The notes under the pieces are model-generated. The model ran no database searches, was not told where the DNA came from, and worked only from the letters and a program-made list of their open reading frames with translations. This document shows positions 1 through 7,918 of a DNA stretch of 64,000 bases, piece by piece; the stretch's first letter is position 1, and every line of letters starts with the position of its first letter. Origin of the DNA: Paractinoplanes lichenicola. Its GTDB lineage: Bacteria > Actinomycetota > Actinomycetes > Mycobacteriales > Micromonosporaceae. A program made the translations under genes and the position numbers. The DNA lies in NCBI RefSeq assembly GCF_016785085.1, contig NZ_JAENHO010000007.1, positions 186,001-250,000 of the forward strand. Direction: 5' to 3'.

Positions 1-1414
1 GGATCAGGGCGGGGGCCAGGACCCGTACGGTGTCCGCCTGATAGCCGGCCCCGGCGGGCTGGGCCCGCAGCTGCCACCAGCCCACCCCGGCCAGGGCCAC
101 GAGCAGCAGGTCGAGGCCCGAGCGGGCGAGCAGTTCGCGACGATCGCGGCCGCCGTTCGCGGGCCGGGCCGCCGCGAGCAGGATGTGCAACCCGGCCAGG
201 GCGACCGCCGCGCAGGCCACCACGAGCAGCTGCGTGCCGGTCACGGTGAAGGCGGCCTCGAGCCCGGCCCCGGCCAGCGGGGGCAGGTGGGTCACGCCCG
301 CGAAGAGCAGCGACGAGGCCGGCACCGCGAGCACGAAGGCGACGACCGCGATGCCACCCGCCTCGACCGCCGCGCTCGCGAGGAGCTGGCGACGGCTGGT
401 GCCGAGGGCGCCGAGCAGATCCGTTTCCCCCGTACGGACGGCGGTCGTCAACCGGCCGGCCAGGGCGAGCGCGATCGCCGTGAGCAGCAGCCCGATCAGC
501 GCCAGGGCGAGGACCGCGCCCGAGGTGAGCTGCCGCTGGTTGCGCGCGCCGATCAGCACCTGGGGCAGCGGCGACGCGACGCGCTCGATCTCGATGCGGT
601 CGCCCAGCGTGCCGCTCAGCTTGCGGTCGGCCCGCAGCAGCGCGGCGGTGATCCGGTCGAGCTCGCGGCTGGTCGGGTCGGACAGGTCGGGGCGGGCCGA
701 GACCTCGAGCCGGCCCAGCGCCGACCCGCCCGACAGCAGATCGCCCAGGTCGACCAGGAACGGCCCGTACGCCCGGACGGGGCGGGCCGACGTGCTCTCG
801 GGCGGGTCGGCCGCGAAGCCGGCCCCGCCGAGCGGGTCGCGTTCCCAGCCCGCGTCCTGCCGCGGCCGGACGACGGCCACCACCCGCACGTCGACCGGCC
901 CGTTGGGTGACCGGCCGAACTCGGTGCCGAGCCGGACCCGGTCGCCGGTCTTGAGCCCGAGCAGCCGGGCGGTGCTCTGCAGGACGGCCGCCTCCCGGAT
1001 CGCCGCCCCGGCGCGCGGCCAGCGCCCGGACACCAGCGTGGCCCGCGACGGCAGGTCCTCGATCGCGGCCAGGTAGCCGCCGCCGTCCTTGCCGCCCACG
1101 GGCAGCTCGCGCATCACCGACGACGCCCGGCTCACGGTGGTCGCCTCGAACGGCGCGACGGCCGAGGTCAGCACTGCGCGGGTGTCCGCCGCGACCGACC
1201 GCGCGTTGCCCGCCGACACGCCCGCCACGTACGCGGTGACGGCGACGTCGTCCGGGTCGGCCCGCGAGGCCGCGACCTCGACCGACCGCTCGGAGGTGCG
1301 GGTGATCAGCAGCGTGCTCGTGCCGAGCAGGGTCGTGCCGACGACGAGAGTGGCCAGCAGCGACAGCAGCAGCGGCCACTGGGCCCGGGCCCGGCGGGTG
1401 ACTAGGGTGAGCAC
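1..1414 (-). CDS. FtsX-family ABC transporter permease (partial, 3' end outside window)
   Basis: About 471 codons are visible. The GTG start shares one base with the TAG stop of the ATPase gene before it, so translation is probably coupled. The translation begins MLTLVTRRARAQWPLLL. It has one membrane segment at about residues 13-36, a large extracytoplasmic region of about 250 residues, then at least three hydrophobic segments (begin about 293, 332 and 384). This is the layout of MacB/FtsX-type permeases that work with a LolD/MacB-type ATPase in export or mechanotransmission. The two ATPase genes directly upstream are the expected partners. The substrate cannot be read from the sequence. The gene is cut by the window edge and is not visibly damaged. 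Confidence 0.85.
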   Translation of the reverse strand, partial: MLTLVTRRARAQWPLLLSLLATLVVGTTLLGTSTLLITRTSERSVEVAASRADPDDVAVTAYVAGVSAGNARSVAADTRAVLTSAVAPFEATTVSRASSVMRELPVGGKDGGGYLAAIEDLPSRATLVSGRWPRAGAAIREAAVLQSTARLLGLKTGDRVRLGTEFGRSPNGPVDVRVVAVVRPRQDAGWERDPLGGAGFAADPPESTSARPVRAYGPFLVDLGDLLSGGSALGRLEVSARPDLSDPTSRELDRITAALLRADRKLSGTLGDRIEIERVASPLPQVLIGARNQRQLTSGAVLALALIGLLLTAIALALAGRLTTAVRTGETDLLGALGTSRRQLLASAAVEAGGIAVVAFVLAVPASSLLFAGVTHLPPLAGAGLEAAFTVTGTQLLVVACAAVALAGLHILLAAARPANGGRDRRELLARSGLDLLLVALAGVGWWQLRAQPAGAGYQADTVRVLAPALI

Positions 1415-2091
1415 TACGGCGTCACGTGGCCGTCGGCGATGTGGACGACCCGGTCGGCCAACGCCATCATGACCGGGTCGTGCGTGGCGACGACGGCCGT
1501 CACGCCCTCCGACTCGACCACCCCGCGCAGCAGCGCCATCACCGCCAGGCCGGTCTCGGCGTCGAGCTGGCCGGTGGGCTCGTCGGCGATGAGCAGGCGG
1601 GGCGAGGCGGCCAGGGCGCGGGCGATCGCCACCCGCTGCTGCTGGCCGCCGGAGAGCTCGCCCGGCCGCTGCTGGGCGTGGTCGGCCAGCCCGACCAGGT
1701 CGAGCAGCAGGGCCACCCGTTGCTCGCGCTCGGCCGGGGCGGCCCGGGCCAGGCGCAGCGGCACGCCGACGTTCTCGGCCGCCGACAGCACCGGGATCAG
1801 GCCGAAGGTCTGGAAGATGTACGAGACCCGCTCGCGCCGCAGCCGGGACAGGCCGTCCTCGTCGAGGCCGCCGAGGTCGAGCCCGTCGACGACGACCGTG
1901 CCGGAGTCGGGCCGGTCGAGGCCGCCGATCACGTTGAGCAGCGTGGTCTTGCCCGAGCCGGACCGGCCGACCAGGGCCACCATCGTGCCCGGCTCGACGT
2001 CGAACGACACGTCGCGCAGGGCGTGCACGGCGGCCGGGCCGGCGCCGAACGTACGGTTGACGCCCCGGACCGAGAGCAGCGCCTCGCTCAT
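1414..2091 (-). CDS. ABC transporter ATP-binding protein (LolD/MacB-like)
   Basis: A 225-residue ATPase with Walker A GRSGSGKT (42-49), Q-loop Q94, signature LSGGQ (146-150), Walker B LLIADEP (166-172) and a THD switch histidine near 203. Size and motifs match the LolD/MacB group, which powers FtsX-type permeases; the partner permease follows directly with a one-base overlap. The ATG overlaps the end of the preceding ATPase gene by 4 bp (ATGA), so the three genes form one tightly coupled operon. It acts at the cytoplasmic face of the membrane. The exported substrate is unknown. Confidence 0.9.
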   Translation of the reverse strand: MSEALLSVRGVNRTFGAGPAAVHALRDVSFDVEPGTMVALVGRSGSGKTTLLNVIGGLDRPDSGTVVVDGLDLGGLDEDGLSRLRRERVSYIFQTFGLIPVLSAAENVGVPLRLARAAPAEREQRVALLLDLVGLADHAQQRPGELSGGQQQRVAIARALAASPRLLIADEPTGQLDAETGLAVMALLRGVVESEGVTAVVATHDPVMMALADRVVHIADGHVTP

Positions 2092-2975
2092 GCGTCGGGC
2101 CGGATCGTGATGTGGTCGGGCTCGAGCGCGAGCCGGACCCGCCGGGTGAGCGCGAGCGCCTCGCGATAGTCGCGGGGCACCTGGATGCGCCCGGCCCGGT
2201 CCATCACGGCGTACTCCTCGGCGATGACGTGGGTGCCGCCGTCGTCGGCGGTGGTCGTGCGGCGCAGCACCTCGCTGCTGGTGCGCCCGTCGCGGATGGC
2301 CACCGTGCGCTCGACCTGGCCGCTGACGGCGGGGTCGTGGGTGACGACGACAACGGTGACGCCGAGGTCGCGGTTGACGTCACGCAGCCCGGCGAAGACC
2401 TCGGCCGAGGTGGCGGTGTCGAGCTCGCCGGTCGGCTCGTCGGCCAGCAGCACGTGCGGCTTGTTGGCCAGGGCGACGGCGATGGCGACCCGCATCTGCT
2501 GCCCGCCGGAGAGCTGGCCGGGGCGGCGGTGGGCCAGTGCGCCGACCCCCAGCGCGTCGAGCAGCTCGCCGCTGCGCTCGCGACGCTCCCGGGCGGGGAC
2601 GCCGGCGACCGTCATCGGCAGGTCGACCATCTGCTGGGCGGTCAGGTAGGGGATCAGGTTGCTGGCCGTCTGCTGCCGCACGAAGCCGACGGTGTGGCGG
2701 CGGTAGCGCACCCGGTCGGCCCGCGACATCGCCAGCAGGTCCCACCGGTCGACCCGGGCCCGGCCGGCGGTCGGCGCATCGGTGCCGGCCAGGATCGACA
2801 GCAGGGTCGACTTGCCGGAGCCGGACGCGCCGACGACGGCCACCATCTCGCCGCGCTCGACGACCAGGTCGAGGCCCTGCAGCGCCTGGACCTCGATCGG
2901 GCCGGTCTGATAGATGCGGACGAGGCTCTCGCACTCGATCAGTGCGCCGTCGCCGGGCACCGGCGCACTCGTCAT
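2088..2975 (-). CDS. ABC transporter ATP-binding protein with C-terminal AbrB-like extension
   Basis: A 295-residue protein. Residues 10-235 are a complete ABC ATPase: Walker A GASGSGKST (49-57), signature LSGGQQ (155-160), Walker B VLLADEP (175-181) and switch THD (212-214). About 60 residues follow that LolD/MacB ATPases usually lack. Residues 254-293 (containing DRAGRIQVP and ending HITIRP) resemble the swapped-hairpin AbrB/SpoVT/MazE fold. The AbrB assignment is by eye; a role in dimerisation or DNA binding is inference. It is first in a three-gene operon with a second ATPase and an FtsX permease. A GGGGG run about 7 nt upstream supports the ATG at 2975. Confidence 0.88.
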   Translation of the reverse strand: MTSAPVPGDGALIECESLVRIYQTGPIEVQALQGLDLVVERGEMVAVVGASGSGKSTLLSILAGTDAPTAGRARVDRWDLLAMSRADRVRYRRHTVGFVRQQTASNLIPYLTAQQMVDLPMTVAGVPARERRERSGELLDALGVGALAHRRPGQLSGGQQMRVAIAVALANKPHVLLADEPTGELDTATSAEVFAGLRDVNRDLGVTVVVVTHDPAVSGQVERTVAIRDGRTSSEVLRRTTTADDGGTHVIAEEYAVMDRAGRIQVPRDYREALALTRRVRLALEPDHITIRPDA

Positions 2976-3004
2976 TGTCGAACCCCCGTCGGTAAAGGCT
3001 CCTT

Positions 3005-3010
3005 GTTATA
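3005..3010 (-). promoter_or_regulatory. possible -10 box (TATAAC) for the ABC operon
   Basis: TATAAC reads on the minus strand about 30 bp before the ATG at 2975, in the 75-bp gap upstream of the ABC operon. A good -35 element at normal spacing is not obvious, so this is a weak call. Confidence 0.3.
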
Positions 3011-3050
3011 CCGGAACCTCACGCAACTTACGACACGAGGGCGACGTGAT

Positions 3051-3992
3051 CTAGGCGGACAGGCGGATTACCTCCAGCTCGCCCTCCAGGTAAAGCGGCC
3101 CCGCCCCGTACGGGACCAGGAGGGTGTCGCCGCGGCGGGTGGGGATCTGGTCGTGCTCGCCCGCGACCGCGCCCGATCCGCCCACGGTGACGAGAATGCT
3201 GAAGCCCTGCGGCAGCCGGTCGCCGCCGTGCTGGCGGGTGGCCGAGAAGAACTCGTCGGCCGCCGCGGGCAGCAGCCGGTCCGTGCCGCGCAGCTCCGAG
3301 ATGCGGGCCGGCGACCAGGCCGTCCGGTCGACGCACTGCAGGGCCAGTTCGTAGCCGAGCCCCAGGTGCCCGTCGGCCGGCCCGAACCCCTCGTATTCGA
3401 GCAGCACCGAGAAGTCGGTCGGCTCCTGCACCTCGACCAGCAGGATGCCGTCGCCGATGGCGTGCGGCAGCCCGGCCGGGCACAGGATGGCGTCCCCGGC
3501 GGCGACCGGCACGCGGTTGGTCGCGGCCAGCATGTCGTCGATCTTCTGCCCGCCGACCCACGCTGCCAGCTCGCCGGCCTCCACGTCGCGCGCGAAGCCG
3601 AGGTGGACGAACGCGTCCGGGCGCGCCTCGACGATCACCCAAGCTTCCGTCTTCCCGTACGGGGAACTGAGGTGTTGATGGGCGTAGCTGCGGTCCGGGT
3701 GCACGTGCAGGGGCAGGCGCTGGCCCGCGTCGAGCAGCTTGACCAGCACGCCGGTGTCGGCCCGGTCCGGCCCCAGCCAGAACTGTGAGTCGGCCGCGAT
3801 CGCCTCGGCCAGCAGCCGGCCGTCGGGCAGCGTCGACTGGCCCGAGGGCCCGAGCCCGAAGCGGTCGGTCGTCGAGCCCACCCAGTCCTCGGGGCGGTCG
3901 TCGAGCGCGGGCACGGTGCGGAACGCGGCGATCCGCCCGGCGCCCCGATAGAAGGTCTCCGGCTGGTTCGCGGGCAGGGGGATTACGGTCAT
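3051..3992 (-). CDS. class I mannose-6-phosphate isomerase-like protein
   Basis: A 313-residue cupin-type sugar-phosphate isomerase. The zinc-site pattern is visible as HVH (96-98) in a LPLHVHPDRSYAHQHL context, with KTEAW near 114-118 supplying a further ligand; a later PAGLPHAIGDG loop belongs to the second cupin half. Class I enzymes interconvert mannose-6-P and fructose-6-P. It is the last gene of a leftward operon with a sugar ABC transporter, an aldolase and a sugar kinase, and overlaps the kinase stop by 4 bp. This suggests it isomerises a phosphorylated aldose from the imported sugar. It is shorter than the roughly 390 residues typical of enterobacterial ManA, which fits the Bacillus-type short form. 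The true substrate is not proven. Confidence 0.82.
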   Translation of the reverse strand: MTVIPLPANQPETFYRGAGRIAAFRTVPALDDRPEDWVGSTTDRFGLGPSGQSTLPDGRLLAEAIAADSQFWLGPDRADTGVLVKLLDAGQRLPLHVHPDRSYAHQHLSSPYGKTEAWVIVEARPDAFVHLGFARDVEAGELAAWVGGQKIDDMLAATNRVPVAAGDAILCPAGLPHAIGDGILLVEVQEPTDFSVLLEYEGFGPADGHLGLGYELALQCVDRTAWSPARISELRGTDRLLPAAADEFFSATRQHGGDRLPQGFSILVTVGGSGAVAGEHDQIPTRRGDTLLVPYGAGPLYLEGELEVIRLSA

Positions 3993-5185
3993 CGGTGAGC
4001 TCCAGCGATCGCAGAGAGAAAGCCGCCAACAAAAGTGTCGCCGAGACCGACAGTGGTCGGGTTGCCCACATCGAGCACGAAACCGGGGACGACCCGCGCC
4101 GCGCCGTCGAACTGCTGCTCGAGCGCCTCGGTGAAGGCGGCCGGTCGCCGGGGACGCCGCCGCGTCTGCTCGACGTCCTCGATGGTCATGGCGTCGCCGT
4201 GCACGTACCGGGTCGCGGCCATGACGATGCCGGCGTCGACCGCCTCGGCGTAGTCGGCGGCTCGCGGCCCGAATACGGCGGCCCAGTATTTGGTGTGCAG
4301 CACGATGGCCGGCGCCGGGATCAGCGTGAACAGCTCGGTGACGGCCGCGGCCACCTCCGGCGGCGACAACAGATCCACCGTACGGCCGAGGTAGGTCTGC
4401 AGTTCGTCCTCGTTCAGCCCGTAGACGTCGATCCGGTCGAGCAGCGCCGCCCGGACCCGCGCGCTGAACGCGGGCTCGTGGTACGCCGCGTCCTCGAAGT
4501 AGGTCACGGCGCTCGGCGGCAGCTGGGCCATGTGCGTACGGAGAACGCGGAGCCGCTCGTCGAGCAGGCCGGCGTCGCGCATGGCGTTGAACCCGGAGAT
4601 CAGGAAGACCTCGGTCCGGGCCAGCCGCGCGCCGAGCTCGTCGTCGAGCAGCATGGTGTCGTTGGCCGGGTCGTTGACATAGATCAGCCGGTTCGGGAAC
4701 GGCGACGTGAGCGCGATGTCGCCCGCCTCGACGTGCAGCCCCTGGTCGAACTGGACGATCAGGTGCGGGTAGAACGTGTCCTCGGTGCCGGAGTTGAACC
4801 AGTCGCCGTCGGCCGGCAGCAGGCGGCGGAAGTCGTCGTTGACGGTGACCAGGTGCAGGGTGGACGGGATGCCGAGCCGGTCGAGCAGCAGCCCGGCCCG
4901 CACGGAGGTGCCACCGAGGGTCGTACGGTGGGGAAAGCGGCCGGCGAAGGTGGACAGGGCCGGGGCCGAGGCGACGAAGTGCTCGCCGCCCCCGCCCCGG
5001 GCCACGTAGCCCAGGATCGACACGACCAGGTCCCGTTCGCTGCCCACGACGGCCGGCGGCGACGTGAGCTCCGCGCTGCGGATGCCGTACGAGGAAATCA
5101 GCTCTTCCAGGACGACGGCGGTGAGCTTGAGCTCGTAGTCCACGCAGCCGCCGAGGCCCAGGAGTACACGGGACGCGTCGCTCAT
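3989..5185 (-). CDS. ADP-dependent phosphofructokinase/glucokinase-family sugar kinase
   Basis: A 398-residue ribokinase-fold protein. The C-terminus carries TTVGLGDTF (377-385), a GxGD motif whose Asp (about 383) would be the catalytic base, and a GLNEDEL motif lies about 100 residues earlier. Both look more like the ADP-specific PFK/GK family (archaeal type) than standard PfkB kinases. Such enzymes phosphorylate glucose or fructose-6-P with ADP as donor. It sits between the aldolase (1 bp away) and the isomerase (4-bp overlap). The set isomerase, kinase, aldolase would turn a hexose phosphate into triose phosphates. ADP specificity is inferred from motifs; a PfkB-like kinase using ATP is the alternative. 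Confidence 0.75.
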   Translation of the reverse strand: MSDASRVLLGLGGCVDYELKLTAVVLEELISSYGIRSAELTSPPAVVGSERDLVVSILGYVARGGGGEHFVASAPALSTFAGRFPHRTTLGGTSVRAGLLLDRLGIPSTLHLVTVNDDFRRLLPADGDWFNSGTEDTFYPHLIVQFDQGLHVEAGDIALTSPFPNRLIYVNDPANDTMLLDDELGARLARTEVFLISGFNAMRDAGLLDERLRVLRTHMAQLPPSAVTYFEDAAYHEPAFSARVRAALLDRIDVYGLNEDELQTYLGRTVDLLSPPEVAAAVTELFTLIPAPAIVLHTKYWAAVFGPRAADYAEAVDAGIVMAATRYVHGDAMTIEDVEQTRRRPRRPAAFTEALEQQFDGAARVVPGFVLDVGNPTTVGLGDTFVGGFLSAIAGAHR

Positions 5186-5186
5186 G

Positions 5187-6050
5187 TCAGTACAGCGAGG
5201 CCTTGCCGGCAGCGCCGAACAGCTCGATCTTCTGCGCGGCGACCTCGTTCATGGCCGCGATGCAGGCGGGCTGGATGGCGTTGGGCTCGCGGGTCTTGGG
5301 GTCGTTGCCGAGCACCTCGCGCATCTTTTTGTGATAGGCGACCTTGATGTCCGTCGAGATGTTGATCTTGTTGATGCCGATCCGCGCGGCCTCGCGGATC
5401 TCGTCGTCCGGGTTGCCCGAGCCGCCGTGCAGCACCAGCGGGATGCCGACCCGGCCCTTGATCTCCTTGAGCAGGTCGAGCTTGAGCTCCGGCTTCATGT
5501 TCGCCGGGTACATGCCGTGGAACGTGCCGATCGCGATGGCCAGGCTGTCCACGCCGGTCTGCTCGACGTAGGTGACCGCGTCGTCCGGGTCGGTGTAGAT
5601 GATGGTGTCCGAGCCGCCCTCGGCGTACGTGTCGTTGCCGCCGATCGTGCCCAGCTCGCCCTCGACCGACACGCCCAGGATGTGCGCGGACTCGGTGACC
5701 TTCTTGGTGATCGCGAGGTTCTCGTCGAACGGCTTCATCGACGCGTCGATCATCACCGAGGTGAAGCCGAACTGGATCGCCTGCAGCGCCTGCTGGTAGG
5801 TGGCGCCGTGGTCCCAGTGGATGGCGATCGGCACGCTCGAGCGGTGCGCGCGCTCGATGATGCCGGCCACCATGTCGCGGCCGATGTGCGCCACCTCGTC
5901 GGGGTGGATGGCCACGATGAGGGGGGCGTTCGTCTCCTCGCTGATCTCCACGATGCCCTTGAACATCGCCCAGTCGCTGATGTTGAAGGCGGGCACGGCG
6001 AAGTTGTGCTCGTTAGCGACGTCGAGGATCGCCTTGCCGGTCGTCAGCAT
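5187..6050 (-). CDS. class II ketose-bisphosphate aldolase (FBA/tagatose-type)
   Basis: A 287-residue zinc-dependent aldolase. Visible motifs are HWDHGATY with zinc ligand H81 and neighbouring D80, GELGTIGG (131-138), a TFHGMYP histidine near 174 and HGGSG near 202. The family splits fructose- or tagatose-1,6-bisphosphate into DHAP and glyceraldehyde-3-P in the cytoplasm. The start at 6050 is chosen because AGGAG lies 10-11 nt upstream; a longer frame would run into the preceding permease gene, which ends at 6079. It is the fourth gene of the sugar operon and is followed after 1 bp by the kinase. Whether the substrate is a fructose, tagatose or other ketose bisphosphate cannot be told from the sequence. 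Confidence 0.9.
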   Translation of the reverse strand: MLTTGKAILDVANEHNFAVPAFNISDWAMFKGIVEISEETNAPLIVAIHPDEVAHIGRDMVAGIIERAHRSSVPIAIHWDHGATYQQALQAIQFGFTSVMIDASMKPFDENLAITKKVTESAHILGVSVEGELGTIGGNDTYAEGGSDTIIYTDPDDAVTYVEQTGVDSLAIAIGTFHGMYPANMKPELKLDLLKEIKGRVGIPLVLHGGSGNPDDEIREAARIGINKINISTDIKVAYHKKMREVLGNDPKTREPNAIQPACIAAMNEVAAQKIELFGAAGKASLY

Positions 6051-6078
6051 TGCTTGGTTTCTCCTTTTGCGAGGGGGG

Positions 6079-6930
6079 TCAGGCTTTGACGGCACCGGAG
6101 GTGAGTCCCCCGATGAACCGTCGCTGGAAGATGAGGAAGAGGACGAGAACGGGGATGGAGCCGAGGATGCTCATCGCCATCATCTGGTTCCACTCGTACG
6201 AGTGCTGGCCCATGAGCAGCTGGATGCCGATCGGGACAGTGCGCATGTCGTCGGTGCGCGTCAGCGCCAGCGCGAACAGGTACTCGTTCCACGAGATCAT
6301 GAACGTGTAGACGCCGACGGCGATGAGACCCGGGACCGAGATCGGCACGAGGATGCGCCACAACGCGGTCCAGCTGTTGCCTCCGTCGACCTTGACGGAT
6401 TCGTCCAGCTCTTTCGGGAGCGTGTTGAAGTAGGCGGTCATCATGATGATCGCGTAGGGCAGGGTGAACACCATGTGGGTGAGGATCAGGCCCGGGTAGG
6501 TGTTGTAGAGGCCGAGCGCGACGACGAGCCCGAAGTACGGAATGACCAGCGTGATCGGCGGCACCGCCTGCACGCTGACGATGACGGCGTTGATCGTCTT
6601 GGCGAACGGGAACGTGAAGCGGCTGAACGCGTACGAGGCCAGCACGGCCACGAGCAGGGTCAGGATCGTCACCGCGATCGCGACGATGTAGCTGTTGAGG
6701 AAGAACCGGAGCTGGGCGCCGTTGCCGAGGATCGCGGTGTAGGCGTCGAACGAGAAGTTCTCCGAGATCAGCTTGGGCGGGTTCGCGAACACCTCGCCGT
6801 TGGGCTTGAACGAGGTGGAGAGCATCCACAGCACCGGCAGGCCGGCGAACAGGCCGCCCAGCGTGAGCCCGATGATCAGGCCGGTCTTGGCGACGAGGCG
6901 CCGCCGCGGCTTGAGGGTCGCTGTCGTCAT
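6079..6930 (-). CDS. carbohydrate ABC transporter permease (MalG-like)
   Basis: A 283-residue inner-membrane permease of the CUT1 group with about six hydrophobic segments. The EAA-loop that contacts the ATPase is visible as ELDESVKVDGGNSW, and the C-terminus is of MalG type (FQRRFIGGLTSGAVKA). The ATG shares one base with the TGA of the MalF-like gene (TGATG), so the two permeases are coupled. It forms the transport channel with the 6930-7865 protein and is fed by the binding protein at 7919-9208. No ATPase gene is in the operon, so it probably borrows a shared MsiK-type ATPase, as is common in actinomycetes (known for the group, inferred here). Confidence 0.93.
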   Translation of the reverse strand: MTTATLKPRRRLVAKTGLIIGLTLGGLFAGLPVLWMLSTSFKPNGEVFANPPKLISENFSFDAYTAILGNGAQLRFFLNSYIVAIAVTILTLLVAVLASYAFSRFTFPFAKTINAVIVSVQAVPPITLVIPYFGLVVALGLYNTYPGLILTHMVFTLPYAIIMMTAYFNTLPKELDESVKVDGGNSWTALWRILVPISVPGLIAVGVYTFMISWNEYLFALALTRTDDMRTVPIGIQLLMGQHSYEWNQMMAMSILGSIPVLVLFLIFQRRFIGGLTSGAVKA

Positions 6931-7865
6931 CACCGCTCCCGTTGCTGACGGACGTAGAAGAAGGCCAGGATCATCGTCAGCAGCAGGACGACCACGGCGC
7001 TGGCGGACGCGGTCGCGAACTCGTACTCGCTGAACGCCAGCTTGTAGGTGAAGGTGCTGAGCATCTCGGTCGAGTTCAGCGGGCCGCCGCCGGTCATCAT
7101 CCAGATCAGCGCGAACTGCTGGGACGTCCAGATCAGGTCGAGCACGGCCATGCTGATGATGACCGGGCGCAGCTGGGGGATCGTCACGTTCCAGAACTTC
7201 TGCCACGGGTTGGCCCCGTCGACCGACGCCGCCTCGTACAGCTCGCCGGGGATGCCCTGCAGGCCGGCCAGCAGGCTGATCATGAAGAACGGGTAGCCGG
7301 ACCAGATGTTCACGAACGTCACGACCCAGAGCGCCGAGCCCGGGTCGCCGAGCCAGTTCACCCCGTCGGAGATGACGCCGAGGGTCTGCAGCACGTAGTT
7401 GACGACGCCGGAGGGATCGAGCAGCAGGCGCCAGATGACGGCGATGACCGCGATCGTGAACAGCCAGGGCAGCACGTAGACGACCCGGAAGATCGCCTTG
7501 GTGACGCCGCTGAGCATTCCGGAGTTGAGCATCATGGCGAAGCCCAGGCCGAGGAGCAGGTGGGCCACCATGCTGACCGTGATGAAGATGAACGTGTTCT
7601 TCAGCGCGGCCAGGAAGTCCGGGTCGGTGAGCACCTCGGTGTAGTTCGCGAACCCGGCGAAGACCGAGTTCTCCTGGACGATCACGTTGTCCCGGAACGA
7701 GTAGCTGATCACCATGATGATGGGGACCACCATCAGCAGCACGATCAGCACGACGGTCGGGGACAGGTAGCCCCACGGGACGAGCCGCTTGGCCAGGGTG
7801 TTCTTGGTGCGCGTGGGCGCCTCGGGCTCGGCCGGCGGCGGCTTTTCCACGGTCAGGGAAGTCAT
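6930..7865 (-). CDS. carbohydrate ABC transporter permease (MalF-like)
   Basis: A 311-residue CUT1 permease with a short charged cytoplasmic N-terminus (about 30 residues, Pro/Glu-rich) and six predicted hydrophobic segments. Its EAA motif reads ELYEAASVDGANPWQKFW. It pairs with the MalG-like protein encoded directly downstream and lies 53 bp after the binding-protein gene. A GGAG sequence precedes the ATG at 7865. Together they import a sugar or oligosaccharide across the cytoplasmic membrane. Specificity is not readable, but linkage to isomerase, kinase and aldolase genes points to a hexose-type substrate. Confidence 0.93.
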   Translation of the reverse strand: MTSLTVEKPPPAEPEAPTRTKNTLAKRLVPWGYLSPTVVLIVLLMVVPIIMVISYSFRDNVIVQENSVFAGFANYTEVLTDPDFLAALKNTFIFITVSMVAHLLLGLGFAMMLNSGMLSGVTKAIFRVVYVLPWLFTIAVIAVIWRLLLDPSGVVNYVLQTLGVISDGVNWLGDPGSALWVVTFVNIWSGYPFFMISLLAGLQGIPGELYEAASVDGANPWQKFWNVTIPQLRPVIISMAVLDLIWTSQQFALIWMMTGGGPLNSTEMLSTFTYKLAFSEYEFATASASAVVVLLLTMILAFFYVRQQRER

Positions 7866-7918
7866 CGCTGTCTCCTTGGTCGGGCGCCGCGCCTGGTGGG
7901 ACGCGGCGCCCGGGCGGG

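Noticed and set aside
183-1076. Ser/Arg-rich open frame on the plus strand
   Set aside because: It is antisense to the FtsX-type permease, whose minus-strand translation gives clear membrane segments and good codon bias.
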